Origin: CAVXZE01 sp963766175
GTDB lineage: Bacteria; Myxococcota_A; UBA9160; UBA6930
DNA: 64,000 nucleotides
NCBI GenBank assembly: GCA_963766175.1
Contig: CAVXZE010000006.1
Span: 72,727-136,726 of the forward strand
Direction: 5' to 3'
Shown: piece by piece, positions 33,684-42,857 of the stretch
How positions within the stretch are numbered: position 1 is the first letter of the stretch
Layout of the letters: each line of letters begins with the position of its first letter
Translations under genes and position numbers: made by a program
The notes under the pieces: generated by a model
Databases searched by the model: none
Told to the model about the DNA's origin: nothing
What the model saw: only the letters and a program-made list of their open reading frames with translations

Positions 33684-34631
33684 CTACTGAGGCGAGAGCG
33701 GTCGCACCTCCTCCACGGCCTTCTCGCCCGGATCCAGGATCACGATCTCGACGCGCCGGTTGAGCTGCCGCCCGGTGGACGTCTCGTTGCCGGCGACCGG
33801 GTAGGCCTTGCCGTAGCCGCGTGCGATGGATCGCTCCGGCGCGATGCCGTTCAAGGTCAGGAACTGTACGACGGACTCCGCGCGACGCTGGGAGAGACCC
33901 AGGTTGTACTGCTCCGTCCCGGTGCTGTCGGTGTGGCCCTCCACCAGAACCTGCCGGTCCGGGTACTCCTTCAGGAACGCGACCAGCCGGGAGAGGCTCT
34001 GGGTGGCCCCCGCCTTGAGTGAGGCCTCGTCCACGTCGAAGAGCACGTCGCCCAGGGTGAGGACGAGTCCGCGCTCGGTCTTCTGCGCTTGAAGCTCCGC
34101 CAGCTCCTCGCGGAGCTTCTGCTCGCTTGCGGCCAGCGCCGCGGCCTCGGCTCGCGCCTGCTGCGCGTCCATCCGCGCCTGCTCTGCCGCGGCACGGTCG
34201 CGACGCGCCTCGGCGGCTTTCTTCTCGGCGGCCGAGAGGGCGCGATCCGCCTCGATGGTGCGCACCTCGAGGAGCACGGCCTCGCGTTGACGGGCCAGGG
34301 CCTTGCCCTCCTCCATGGCCATCGCGCCGTCCGTCACCACCCGGGCGATCTCTACCCGGCGCGTTACCAGATAGGCCTGCTGCTCGGCCTCGTCTACATC
34401 CTTCTCATCGCGCCAGAGCGCTTCCGCCTGCTGGATCGACTGCTCTGCCTCGTCCAGCTGCACCGGCGCGTATCGAGCGACGTCCGCATCGTTGCTCGCC
34501 AGATCCACCGCTACCCGCGCATCGACCAGGGCTTGGGGCATGGGCTTCGCGCAGCCGAGGAGGGCTCCGAGGAGGAGACCGGAAAGTGAGAGCAGGATCG
34601 TCGTGTTCGAGAGTCTGGGTGTTCTGCTCAC
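33684..34631 (-). CDS. OmpA-family lipoprotein with DUF4398 domain and coiled coil
   Basis: A 315-residue lipoprotein: signal peptide ending LLLGALLGC (lipobox LLGC), then a DUF4398-like helical region (about 30-110; ARYAPVQLDEAEQSIQQAEA), then an Ala/Glu/Arg-rich coiled coil (about 120-185), then an OmpA C-terminal peptidoglycan-binding domain. The OmpA part has LFDVDEASLKAGA, VEGHTDSTGTEQYNLGLSQR and NRRVEIVILDP. It should be lipid-anchored in the outer membrane and bind peptidoglycan. The start is GTG at 34631, overlapping the preceding DUF4398 gene stop (GTGA, 34628-34631). Confidence 0.9.
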   Translation of the reverse strand: MSRTPRLSNTTILLSLSGLLLGALLGCAKPMPQALVDARVAVDLASNDADVARYAPVQLDEAEQSIQQAEALWRDEKDVDEAEQQAYLVTRRVEIARVVTDGAMAMEEGKALARQREAVLLEVRTIEADRALSAAEKKAAEARRDRAAAEQARMDAQQARAEAAALAASEQKLREELAELQAQKTERGLVLTLGDVLFDVDEASLKAGATQSLSRLVAFLKEYPDRQVLVEGHTDSTGTEQYNLGLSQRRAESVVQFLTLNGIAPERSIARGYGKAYPVAGNETSTGRQLNRRVEIVILDPGEKAVEEVRPLSPQ

Positions 34632-35017
34632 GGTGTCTCTCCCGGAATGCGGTTGCTGGCGCGTACGGCTTCCGCCCGCAGTGCCTCGATGTCGGCGCGA
34701 ATCGTGTCTGTAGCCTCTCGGCGCTGCGCCGTCTGGGCGGTGGCCTCGGCGAGGGTCGCGTCCAGCTTGGCCTGCTCCGCCAGCCGTCGCGCCTCCAGGT
34801 TCCGGTCTTCTCGCATCGCGGCGCGTGCCGCCTCGAGCTTGGTCCGCGCGGTGCGCATCTCGAGCGGGGCGAAGTGCGCGGCATCGGCCTGCTCGGCCTT
34901 GCGAAGCGCCAGGTCAGCCTTGCCCATCTGCGACTCCGGAGGCGGAACCGATGCGCAGGCACCGAGCCCCGTCGCCAGGAGCAGGACGAGCACGAAACGG
35001 GTTGTTAAGCGGTCCAT
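34628..35017 (-). CDS. DUF4398-domain lipoprotein
   Basis: A 129-residue lipoprotein starting MDRLTTRFVLVLLLATGLGA and followed by lipobox cysteine. The mature part is almost wholly helical (KADLALRKAEQADAAHFAPL, ARTKLEAARAAMREDRNLEA), the DUF4398 pattern. An ideal AGGAGG lies 6 bases before the ATG at 35017; the frame runs upstream to 35077 without support. It is coupled by GTGA to the OmpA/DUF4398 gene and is 102 bases downstream of the ABC ATPase gene. It probably forms a periplasmic bundle with its OmpA partner. Confidence 0.85.
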   Translation of the reverse strand: MDRLTTRFVLVLLLATGLGACASVPPPESQMGKADLALRKAEQADAAHFAPLEMRTARTKLEAARAAMREDRNLEARRLAEQAKLDATLAEATAQTAQRREATDTIRADIEALRAEAVRASNRIPGETP

Positions 35018-35119
35018 CACGATCCTCCTATCCATCTGATATACCAAGCGTTCAAACGTTGTCCACCCCGACCGCAAGCTGAGGCGCCGCCACCAGGCGA
35101 GGGGTTAGCCCCTCGATGT

Positions 35120-35821
35120 TCAATCTCGCCGCTCGTCTCGCTCGACGCAGCCGTCGACGATGCGGACGATGCGGCGGGCGCGCTCCATCACCCTGGGGTC
35201 GTGGGTGGAGAAGAGGAAGGTAGTGCCGCGGTCGCGGTTGAGCTTCTGCATGATGTCGAGGAGCTTCTCCGCGGTCTCGGAGTCCACGTTGGCCGTCGGC
35301 TCGTCGGCCAGGACTACGGCGGGGTTCGAGGCGATGGCGCGGGCGATGGCGACGCGCTGCTGCTGGCCGCCGGAGAGTTCGTCCGGCCGTCGACCTTCCA
35401 GGCCCTCCAGGCCCACCTCGGCGAGCAGACCCATCACCCGTTCGCGCCGCTCGGACGCCTCGACGCCTTGGAGGGAGAGCACGATCTCGGCATTTTCGTA
35501 GGCGGTCAGGACGGGCATCAGATTGTAGGCCTGGAAGACGAAGCCGATGCGGTCGCGTCTTAAATGGGAGAGCACCCTGCGACTCAGGGGTCCGAGATCG
35601 CGGCCCTCGAGGGCGACGACTCCAGATGTCGGTGTGTCCAGGGCCCCGATCAGGTTGAGAGCCGTGGTCTTGCCGGATCCCGAGGGGCCGCAGATCGCGG
35701 TGAATTCTCCCTTGGCGATGGCCAGCGTGAGCCCGCGGAGGGCGGGCACCTCCAACGCGCCCTGGCGGTAGTGCTTCGTCACGTCCCGAAGCTCGACGAT
35801 CGGCGTCCCGTTGCTCGACAT
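35120..35821 (-). CDS. ABC transporter ATP-binding protein (LolD/MacB type)
   Basis: A 233-residue ATPase. It has Walker A GPSGSGKTT, signature LSGGQQQRVAIARAI, Walker B VVLADEPTANVD and the H-loop in FLFSTHDPRV. This sequence type powers LolCDE, MacB and FtsEX-like mechanotransmission systems rather than importers. The ATG at 35821 has GAGGTGA upstream; a GTG at 35827 is possible. It follows two permease genes closely (12-base gap), so the three form one transporter. Confidence 0.93.
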   Translation of the reverse strand: MSSNGTPIVELRDVTKHYRQGALEVPALRGLTLAIAKGEFTAICGPSGSGKTTALNLIGALDTPTSGVVALEGRDLGPLSRRVLSHLRRDRIGFVFQAYNLMPVLTAYENAEIVLSLQGVEASERRERVMGLLAEVGLEGLEGRRPDELSGGQQQRVAIARAIASNPAVVLADEPTANVDSETAEKLLDIMQKLNRDRGTTFLFSTHDPRVMERARRIVRIVDGCVERDERRD

Positions 35822-35833
35822 CCTCACTTCACC

Positions 35834-37081
35834 TCACACCAGTCTGATCGATTCCACCGGCACGACGCGTCCTGCCTTCCAGGCCGGGTAGATCCCCGAG
35901 AGCAGCGTGGCCAGAAGAGCGGCGCCGGCAATCATCACCAGGTTCTCGGGGAAGATGTCCACGTACATGACCGGTGAGATGGCCACGCCCGCCACCTCGC
36001 TGCCGGAGATGTCCATCTGCGCCGTCAAGTCGATACCGATCGTAGCCATGTAGTAGTAGGGACCGGCGGTGACGATGGCGGCGAGCACCAACCCCACCAG
36101 GCCGAGCCACAGGCTCTCGCACATGACGAGACCGAAGAGCCTGGCCGGGCTGAAGCCGATGGCCATCATGATCCCGAACTCCCGCACCCGCTCCATCACG
36201 CTGACGAGGAGGGTGTTGAAGATTCCCGCCGCCACCAGAATCATGATGATCGCTTCCATGAACCAGGCGCCTGCGACCTTCATGGTGATGAAGCCAGACA
36301 GCTCGGGCTGAAGCTGATGCCAGGGCAGGGCCGAGACCTGGGTTCCGAAGGCCTCGCCGAGGCGGTCGGCGACTGCGTCGGCCCTGCGATGGTCGCCGAG
36401 AAACACCCCCACCTGGATGGCCTCGTCGGGCGCGTAGCCGAGAAGCTCGCGCAAGCTGTCGATGGGGAGCAGACAGAGGCCGGCATCGACGCTCGGAGCT
36501 CCTGTGCTGACGATGCCAGAGACCCGGGCCGCCTCCTGGACGATCTCGCCGTTCTTGTCCGTCAAGGTGTACACGACTTTGCGTCCGATGCCCGCATCCA
36601 GGTTCTCGGCCAGGCGCTTGCCGAGGATGATGCCTCCGTCTCGGGTCGAGGGAAACATCTCCCCGTCGGTGAGCGCCTCGATCAGGGAGAGTGTGCTCTC
36701 GTCCTCGGCCGCCGGATCGAAGGCGATGAAGGCCGCCCCGTAGTTCTGGGAAGCCGTGGCGATCATCAGATTCCCCGTGATCCTGGTGACCACCCGGACC
36801 ACGTCCGGGTCTCGGAGTGCCTCCGCTCGGAGCTGATCTACGTCGAGGACGGTTCGGCTGAGTGTGGGCGTCTCCAGATACTCGGGGTGTTGCAGCGTGA
36901 CGTGCCCGCCCCCCAGCCGCGCGGCGAGCTGGATCATCGCTCTCCAGTTCGAGTCACCGAGTCCCGTGAAGAGCACCGCCAGCATCACCCCGAAGGCGAT
37001 GGACGAGAGCGTGAGCAGGGTGCGGCGGCGGTGGCGCCATAGATTGCGCCACGCCATCGATGCCAGATTCGGCCCCTTCAC
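35834..37081 (-). CDS. ABC transporter permease, FtsX/LolE-MacB type (first of two)
   Basis: A 415-residue permease. An N-terminal TM helix (after MAWRNLWRHRRRTLLTLSSI) precedes a periplasmic MacB-type domain of about 220 residues, and three TM helices form the C-terminal FtsX core (GIFNTLLVSVMERVREFGIM, then LWLGLVGLVLAAIVTAGP). The start is GTG at 37081 with GAGGAG 9 bases upstream. It starts 13 bases after the stop of the other permease. Together they likely form a LolCE-like heterodimer moving lipoproteins or other envelope substrates. Confidence 0.9.
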   Translation of the reverse strand: MKGPNLASMAWRNLWRHRRRTLLTLSSIAFGVMLAVLFTGLGDSNWRAMIQLAARLGGGHVTLQHPEYLETPTLSRTVLDVDQLRAEALRDPDVVRVVTRITGNLMIATASQNYGAAFIAFDPAAEDESTLSLIEALTDGEMFPSTRDGGIILGKRLAENLDAGIGRKVVYTLTDKNGEIVQEAARVSGIVSTGAPSVDAGLCLLPIDSLRELLGYAPDEAIQVGVFLGDHRRADAVADRLGEAFGTQVSALPWHQLQPELSGFITMKVAGAWFMEAIIMILVAAGIFNTLLVSVMERVREFGIMMAIGFSPARLFGLVMCESLWLGLVGLVLAAIVTAGPYYYMATIGIDLTAQMDISGSEVAGVAISPVMYVDIFPENLVMIAGAALLATLLSGIYPAWKAGRVVPVESIRLV

Positions 37082-37094
37082 GACTAGGCTCTCC

Positions 37095-38309
37095 TCACTG
37101 GTGGTGCATGGCGTCGACGGGGCGGATCAGTGCGGCTTTGAGCGCCGGGTAGAGCACCGCGACTGCCACGATGGCAACCAGGACGAGGATGGGCTCGGTG
37201 AAGGCGCCGACGTGAACCGCGGCACGCCAGATGGGGTCCCAGGCGATCCCCATGATCGTGACGCCACCGAGCTGAGCGAGATTGATGCCGGTGCTTGACA
37301 GGTACCAGATGCCAGGCACGGCGAAGCTCACGCCAACCAGGATGGCGATCCCGGTCTGGATGGCGCTCTCGGCGACGATCAGACGCAGCACTTCGAAGGG
37401 CCCCACGCCCAGGGCCTTGAGCACTCCGAACTCGCGGATGCGCTCGAAGACCGCCATCAGCATGGCGTTCAGGATCAGCATCCCGATCGCGATGTACACG
37501 ATGAAGAACATCGCAATCATCACTCCCCGCGCGGAGTCCAGCATCGAGGAGATGGTGGGCAGCAGCTGGCGCCAGGTCTTCACGTCGAGCTCGCGCGCAA
37601 GGCCGTGCACGCGAGCTGCGGTGCTGGGAAGGTCGACCGCGGCGGGCCGGCGAACGATGATCTGGTGGACGCCGTCGGGGACGACGAGGAGCTCGCGGAA
37701 GGCGCCAGCGGTCATGAAGATGCCGGTTCGGTCGGTGGCATCACCGATGCCCCGAAGCACGCCGCGAACGGTGTAGAGATCGTAGGCCATGGCCCCGTCC
37801 GCGCCCTGGGTCAGCACCACCAGCTCGGCGCCGGGCTCGACACCGAGGATGCGGGCCAGGCGCCGACCGAGGACGACACCGTGGGGATCTTCGGGATCCA
37901 GCCAGCTGCCCCGGTCGACCTGCTGGTGGACCAGGCTCACCCGGGCGTCACGCTCGACATCCACACCTCGAAACGACACGCCGGCCGAGGACTCCCCCGC
38001 AGCGGCCATGCCGTAGGCCAGGAGGCGGCCCGTGGCCGGGAAGCCTTCCGCCTCGAGCGGCGCGAGCAGTGCTTCGGGATCTTCGATTCGCGTGTAGATG
38101 GATGGATTGTCGCGATAGCCGCCGGCGAAGACCTGCACGTCCCCCACCTCGAGGTCGAGGACGGTGCGCTCCATGTTCCGGAGGTAGCCCTCCACCAAAC
38201 CGGCGTAGAGGATCATCACGAAGAGGGCGAAGCTCATGGCGCCGATGGTGACGAGGGTGCGGCGCCGGTTTCGCCACACGTTCCTCCAGGCCATCCTGAA
38301 GATTCCCAA
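37095..38309 (-). CDS. ABC transporter permease, FtsX/LolC-MacB type (second of two)
   Basis: A 404-residue permease from TTG 38309, with AGGAGG 4 bases upstream; the frame extends to 38411 but without a better start. It has FRMAWRNVWRNRRRTLVTIG before TM1, a periplasmic MacB-like domain, and C-terminal helices with LNAMLMAVFERIREFGVLKA, the same core motif as its partner. It is the first gene of a leftward operon: permease, permease, ATPase, DUF4398 lipoprotein, OmpA lipoprotein. Confidence 0.88.
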   Translation of the reverse strand: MGIFRMAWRNVWRNRRRTLVTIGAMSFALFVMILYAGLVEGYLRNMERTVLDLEVGDVQVFAGGYRDNPSIYTRIEDPEALLAPLEAEGFPATGRLLAYGMAAAGESSAGVSFRGVDVERDARVSLVHQQVDRGSWLDPEDPHGVVLGRRLARILGVEPGAELVVLTQGADGAMAYDLYTVRGVLRGIGDATDRTGIFMTAGAFRELLVVPDGVHQIIVRRPAAVDLPSTAARVHGLARELDVKTWRQLLPTISSMLDSARGVMIAMFFIVYIAIGMLILNAMLMAVFERIREFGVLKALGVGPFEVLRLIVAESAIQTGIAILVGVSFAVPGIWYLSSTGINLAQLGGVTIMGIAWDPIWRAAVHVGAFTEPILVLVAIVAVAVLYPALKAALIRPVDAMHHQ

Positions 38310-38515
38310 GCTGCCTCCTCTGGGATGCTGAACCCTAGCCTGCATTTCTCGCAGGGCCGCCATCGGATTCAACCCGATTTCTTGATCTCTCTCGGAACCC
38401 ATTGAAAACAATAAGAAAATTCGTCAGATGGCTTCGCCTGGACCACCACCGATTCCAGCCCCCTGGCGGCGATACTTGTGAGATGATGGTAGGTCGAGAC
38501 GGGAGGGCAAGGAAG

Positions 38516-38923
38516 ATGGTGAAAGGCAGCTGCCTCTGTGGAGGCGCACAGTACGAGATCAATGGCGACATCAAGCTGATGGCCAACTGCCACTGCTCCA
38601 TGTGTCGGAAGCATCACGGCGCGGCGTTCGTGACCTTCGTTGGCGTCAACACGGCCGACTTCCGTTGGGTGAGGGGCGAGGACCTGCTCGAGCGCTACCA
38701 GTCGTCTCCGGGTCACATCCGGGCGTTCTGCCGCGTCTGCGGCTCGAGCCTGCCGGATCCGGATCCCGGTGCGACGGACTTCTATCTTCCGGCCGGTACG
38801 CTCGACGACGATCCCGGAGCGCGACCTGCGGCACACATCTTCGTCGGCTCGAAGGCTCCCTGGGTCGAGATCAGCGACGAGCTTCCGCAGTTCGACGAGT
38901 ACCCGCCGGGCTTCGACTCGTAG
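38516..38923 (+). CDS. GFA-family (CENP-V / glutathione-dependent formaldehyde-activating-like) zinc protein
   Basis: A 135-residue protein with the GFA zinc-cysteine pattern: GSCLCGG (residues 4-10), NCHCSMCRKHHG and FCRVCGS. The fold binds one structural and one catalytic zinc. Despite the family name, the reaction of most members is unknown; some activate or add glutathione adducts. The ATG at 38516 with GGGAGG upstream gives the standard MVKGSCLCGG start; the frame runs upstream to 38402. It converges with the LLM oxidoreductase. Confidence 0.87.
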   Translation: MVKGSCLCGGAQYEINGDIKLMANCHCSMCRKHHGAAFVTFVGVNTADFRWVRGEDLLERYQSSPGHIRAFCRVCGSSLPDPDPGATDFYLPAGTLDDDPGARPAAHIFVGSKAPWVEISDELPQFDEYPPGFDS

Positions 38924-38952
38924 AGGGAGCGCCGAGGTCGGCATCCATCGCT

Positions 38953-39978
38953 TCACGAACCGTGCAAGCGGGAGATCACCTTCGCCACTTCCGGATCGAG
39001 AGCCGGGTCCTCGGGCAGGGAGAAGGTGATCATCGTCGCCAGGTCTGCGTAGCGCTCGCGGAGCACCTCGGCGATCTCCGCGAGGGGCGCCGTCGGTAGC
39101 AGTTCGTCGAGCATCGCGTCCGAGATCACTCCCGGCATCTCGTCCCACTTCCCCTCGCGCGTCAGCTGGCGGAGCCGCGGACCGCACTCTTCCCAGCCGA
39201 AGAGCTCGAGCGAGGGCCAATAGGCGGGCGTCGAGTAGAGGAAGCTCAGCAGCTGTCGCTGCCTCTGGCGATCCGCGAGCACTTGCTCCGCGTCTGCTCC
39301 CGTCGCCACCAGGGGAGTGAGCATGAGCTTCAGATCGGCCGCGGCGCGATTCGTCCTGGCCGCCCCCTTGCTGAGCCCGGGCCAGATGACTTCGCGGAGA
39401 TAGCGCGGATGCGTGTTGGTGGGATGGGTCACCAGCGCGTCGGCGGCCTCGCCGGCGAGCGCCGTCATCTTGGGTCCCACCGCCCCCAACAGGAGGGGAA
39501 TCTCGGGATGCTCGATGGGGCCGGGATTGAAGAAGGGCTGTAGGCGATCGAAACGGTAGTGCTGTCCCTCGAAGCGGAGGGCTCCGCCCTGCTGAAAGCA
39601 GCGGAAGATCGCCCGCAGCGACTGCAAGTACTCGCGCATCCGGGGAACCGGCGGCGTCCAAGGTGTGCCGTAGCGACCGACGATGTTGCCCCGGACCTGC
39701 GCCCCCAGGCCCAGTGCGAAGCGTCCTCCCGACATCGCCTGGAGATCCCAGGCTGCGTGCGCCACCGTCATCGGGCTGCGCGGGAAGGCGACCAGTACGG
39801 CGATGGCGACCTCGAGCCGGGTCGTCGCCTGGAGCGCCATCGCCGCCGCCAGCAGGCCGTCGTGGACCCCGTCGGCCACGCTGATTCCGTCGTAGCCGAG
39901 CACCTCCGCACGCCGGGCCTTGGCGCCGACTTCCGCCGGCGAGGTGCGCTGATCGATGGTCGCGTAGACGCGGAACAC
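38953..39978 (-). CDS. LLM-class (luciferase-like) flavin/F420-dependent oxidoreductase
   Basis: A 341-residue TIM-barrel oxidoreductase of the luciferase-like monooxygenase superfamily. Typical blocks are RAEVLGYDGISVADGVHD, the VAFPRSPMTVAHAAWDLQAM stretch and SGGRFALGLGAQVRGNIVGR. An LLLGAVGPKMTALAGEAADA block follows near residue 165. The cofactor could be F420 or FMN; sequence alone does not decide. The start is GTG at 39978, only 6 bases after the AI-2E permease stop, so the two are co-transcribed. Confidence 0.85.
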   Translation of the reverse strand: MFRVYATIDQRTSPAEVGAKARRAEVLGYDGISVADGVHDGLLAAAMALQATTRLEVAIAVLVAFPRSPMTVAHAAWDLQAMSGGRFALGLGAQVRGNIVGRYGTPWTPPVPRMREYLQSLRAIFRCFQQGGALRFEGQHYRFDRLQPFFNPGPIEHPEIPLLLGAVGPKMTALAGEAADALVTHPTNTHPRYLREVIWPGLSKGAARTNRAAADLKLMLTPLVATGADAEQVLADRQRQRQLLSFLYSTPAYWPSLELFGWEECGPRLRQLTREGKWDEMPGVISDAMLDELLPTAPLAEIAEVLRERYADLATMITFSLPEDPALDPEVAKVISRLHGS

Positions 39979-39984
39979 CCGTTT

Positions 39985-41019
39985 CTACCGCGCCGCCGCG
40001 GTGCTGAACCGCCCCGCCATCCAGTTCGAGAGGGGGGCGGTGAGCTCCATTCGCGTCAGCATCAGCTTCATGATCGCGGTGATCGGCGTGGCCAGGAGCG
40101 CCCCCGGGATCCCCCACAGCATGCCCCAGAAGATCAGTGCCAGCAGGATGGTGACCGGGTGCAGGTCGAGGGTCTCGCCCATCACCTTGGGTGCGATGAC
40201 GTTCCCGATCGTGAACTGGATCAGCCCCGGGATCGCGAGCACCATTATGACGGTGGTCATGGTCGCGTCCGGACTGATCAGCACCATGGGCAGGGGAAGA
40301 AGGGTCGCGACGATCGATCCGATGGTGGGAATGAAGTTGAGCAGGAAGGCGAGGAAGCCGAACAGCAGCGCCAGGGGCACGCCGAGCAGCGCCAGTGTGG
40401 CGCCGACCAGGAGCCCCGTCGCCGCCGAGATCACCGTCTGGGCGAGGACGTACCGCTTGATCTGGGCCGCGACCTGACCCGAGGTGGTCTCTTCCGAGCG
40501 CCTCGAGAAGCCCCCCCCGGTCAGTAGGAAGAGCAGGAAGACCAGCACCAGGAGCCCTCTCGAGAGGAGGTCGAGGATCGCGTTGGTCGTCCCCAGGAGC
40601 ATCCGCCCCACTGTCTGAACGGGGACCTTGATGAGAGAGCTCACACTGCGGTTCGGATCGATTCCGAAGCGCTCGAGCGGCAGGCGCTGGGCGGCGGACT
40701 GGAGCACGCTGTCGAGGTGCTCCTTGTAGGCCTGGACGTTTCCCGAGAGCTGGTTGACCGAGTCCGAGACCACGGCTCCCACCAAGAGCAGCGCCAGGAA
40801 TCCGAGCAGGATGGTTCCGATCAGCGCCACCGCCCGGGGAGCCCGGAGGTAGCGCATCTGGAGGTCGACCAGCGGCGAGAGGATGAGGGCGAACAGCAGT
40901 GCCAGCACGAAGGGGATCATCACCGGCTGCAGCCAGTAGAGGGATGCTGCCATCACGGCCGTGGTCAGGAGAAGAAGACAGACGGTCTGGACTCGCTGCT
41001 CGCTGTGCGCGCCATTCAT
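39985..41019 (-). CDS. AI-2E family transporter (PerM/TqsA-type permease)
   Basis: A 344-residue membrane protein of the AI-2 exporter superfamily. It has an N-terminal pair of helices (LYWLQPVMIPFVLALLFALI), a hydrophilic helical stretch (about 85-150), and C-terminal helices with FGFLAFLLNFIPTIGSIVAT and GNVIAPKVMGETLDLHPVTI, both family hallmarks. Members export autoinducer-2, act in stress tolerance or are of unknown substrate. It is the first gene of a two-gene operon with the LLM oxidoreductase and diverges from the exported protein at 41173. Confidence 0.9.
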   Translation of the reverse strand: MNGAHSEQRVQTVCLLLLTTAVMAASLYWLQPVMIPFVLALLFALILSPLVDLQMRYLRAPRAVALIGTILLGFLALLLVGAVVSDSVNQLSGNVQAYKEHLDSVLQSAAQRLPLERFGIDPNRSVSSLIKVPVQTVGRMLLGTTNAILDLLSRGLLVLVFLLFLLTGGGFSRRSEETTSGQVAAQIKRYVLAQTVISAATGLLVGATLALLGVPLALLFGFLAFLLNFIPTIGSIVATLLPLPMVLISPDATMTTVIMVLAIPGLIQFTIGNVIAPKVMGETLDLHPVTILLALIFWGMLWGIPGALLATPITAIMKLMLTRMELTAPLSNWMAGRFSTAAAR

Positions 41020-41172
41020 GGTGGTTTCCTTTGCATTCAGGGATCGAGAGGGCCCGGCGGTGGCACTTTCTCATCATTTCGATCCAGGCAGAGAGTATCC
41101 CCGATTTTTCGATCGCAGCGGGTGGGTGATCCCTGGTATGCTCACCACCGCCGTCCACGGAGGGAAAGAATC

Positions 41173-41634
41173 ATGAGGTCAATTCACAAGATCGGTCCGG
41201 TCGTCCTCGTCCTCGCGGTGATCGCGTGGCTGCCGAGCGCAAGCTTCGCGGAGCTCGCCGCGTGGGATCAGGAGCGGGTCACCGCCCTCGGCGCAGAGCT
41301 GGTCAAGGCGAGCGACGCGCTCTACGACACCTTTCTGAAGGAGCCGCCGCAGCAGATCGGATCGGGACAGTCGAAAGACTACTATCGACTCCGCCAGCTC
41401 GTTCGGCGCATCAAGGACCAGGCGAGACAGCTGTCGAGCGCACTCGCGAAGGGTGAGGGCTACGATCAGACCCTTCCCATCTACGAGAATCTGATGACGA
41501 TGGTGCGAGACGCCCGCGAGATCTCGAAGAGGACCTTCACCTCCAACTTCGTCCTGGACAAGGCCGCGGCCGCCGGCGACGTCCTGCGACGCATCGCCCC
41601 ATATTACGATCCGAAGGCGCTCGAGGAGGGTTGA
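41173..41634 (+). CDS. Exported helical protein of unknown function
   Basis: A 153-residue protein with signal peptide VVLVLAVIAWLPSASFA (cleavage about residue 26). The mature part is helical and charged, with AAWDQERVTALGAELVKASD and RQLVRRIKDQARQLSSALAK. AGGGAAAG precedes the ATG at 41173. No family recognised. It stands alone between a divergent AI-2E permease and a convergent lipoprotein gene. Confidence 0.7.
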   Translation: MRSIHKIGPVVLVLAVIAWLPSASFAELAAWDQERVTALGAELVKASDALYDTFLKEPPQQIGSGQSKDYYRLRQLVRRIKDQARQLSSALAKGEGYDQTLPIYENLMTMVRDAREISKRTFTSNFVLDKAAAAGDVLRRIAPYYDPKALEEG

Positions 41635-41689
41635 TCCGCGATCAGCAGATCGAACCTCCGAGGAGGCAAGCCGCCCCGTCGGACTCCAC

Positions 41690-41716
41690 CCTCTTCCACA
41701 TTCACAATGGAAGGGG
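41690..41716. terminator. Hairpin between convergent genes (terminator candidate)
   Basis: CCTCTTCCA (41690-41698) pairs with TGGAAGGGG (41708-41716), nine pairs with one G-T, loop of nine bases. It lies 55 bases after the exported-protein stop and before the end of the convergent lipoprotein gene. No T-run follows. Confidence 0.4.
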
Positions 41717-41773
41717 ATCATGACTTCCAACGAACTCACGGTCACGATCGACCGTTAGTCGTTGCGGAGGGGC

Positions 41774-42760
41774 TCACTCCTCGAGCCAGTCGATGGCATC
41801 GACCGTTGCCTCGCGCACCTCTGCGTCCGGGTGCTCCAGCAGGAACTGGAGCTCGGGGATGACCGTGTGGTCGCCCACGAACTCGACGCCCTCGAGAGCA
41901 GCAACCACGACCTTCGGGTCGGGATCCCCGAGCGCGCGCAAGAGGGCAGCGAGCGCCGCCGGGTCTTCGACGGAGTAGCCGAGGCTCTCCGCCGCGGCCA
42001 CCCGGACCGCAGACTCCGGGTCGTTCGTCACGGTCGCGGCGAGCGCGTCGATTCCCGCGGCGTCGGGGTAGAGCGACTCGGCGGCGTCGACCCGAACCTC
42101 GGGCCGCTCGTCCTCGAGGTCGCGAATGGCCTCCCACTGCTGCTCCTCGAACCGGGCCGGGTCAGCGAGCTCGCGCTTCCGTTCCCGAGACGCGAGCGCC
42201 CGATCTTCGTTCGACCGCCGGGACTCGCCCCTGCTCTCGCGCCGCTCGGAGAGCCCCTCCTCGGCATCGGTCGCGACGAAGGCGACGCGGACCAGGCTGG
42301 CCTCCTGGCCCTCGGCGTTCGCCGCGTAGTGGAGGGCGTACGGAACGCCCTCGAGGAGCCGGGCCAGCGCCCGCTCGAGGGGAACCTCGACGGCTCGCAG
42401 CGTGATGCTGCCCGTGGGCTGCTCGCCCGTTCCGATCGCCACCCCGAAGCCTGCCTCGCGCGCAAGGTCCTCCAGCACCTGGAATCGCGGGGCGCGGTTC
42501 GCGAGCACCGTGACGCCCGACGCCGACAGCCACACGAGCGCGCTGCCGCGCTGCGGGAGAGCGGGCTGGTCGCCGACGCTATCCTGCGCGCGCGGCGGCG
42601 CTGCAGACCTCGCTTGCGGCGCCGCGCTTGCGTCGCCGATCGGATCCGCCGGCCGGCCTCGATCACAGGCGGCCGCGGCGAGACAGACGGCGGCGAGCAT
42701 CAGGCTGGCGATCCGCCAGCCGGGGCGGCCGCATCGGGTCTCTTCCGATCGGATCGTCAC
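41774..42760 (-). CDS. Lipoprotein with STN-like domain and HEAT repeats
   Basis: A 328-residue lipoprotein (signal LMLAAVCLAAAAC, Cys at about residue 32). After a low-complexity linker comes an STN/secretin-N-like stretch (about 75-150: FQVLEDLAREAGFGVAIGTG, then ITLRAVEVPLERALARLLEG). The C-terminal half (about 215-325) holds four HEAT-type repeats such as ESAVRVAAAESLGYSVEDPA. The start is GTG 42760 with AGAGGAGA upstream. Likely a periplasmic scaffold or assembly factor; role unknown. Confidence 0.78.
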   Translation of the reverse strand: MTIRSEETRCGRPGWRIASLMLAAVCLAAAACDRGRPADPIGDASAAPQARSAAPPRAQDSVGDQPALPQRGSALVWLSASGVTVLANRAPRFQVLEDLAREAGFGVAIGTGEQPTGSITLRAVEVPLERALARLLEGVPYALHYAANAEGQEASLVRVAFVATDAEEGLSERRESRGESRRSNEDRALASRERKRELADPARFEEQQWEAIRDLEDERPEVRVDAAESLYPDAAGIDALAATVTNDPESAVRVAAAESLGYSVEDPAALAALLRALGDPDPKVVVAALEGVEFVGDHTVIPELQFLLEHPDAEVREATVDAIDWLEE

Positions 42761-42857
42761 GAGTTCTCCTCTGCGCTCGCAGTGAGGGGTACGCCGACGC
42801 GGAGTGCCCGGAACCCACGCCGGGTGCCCCGCTCGGAAGAAGCAGATCGCGGGCCGA

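Noticed and set aside
41720..41758. Twelve-codon open frame (MTSNELTVTIDR) with a GGAAGGGG ribosome site
   Set aside because: Too short to support as a gene, overlaps the arm of a terminator-like hairpin, and has no recognisable function; could be a remnant start.
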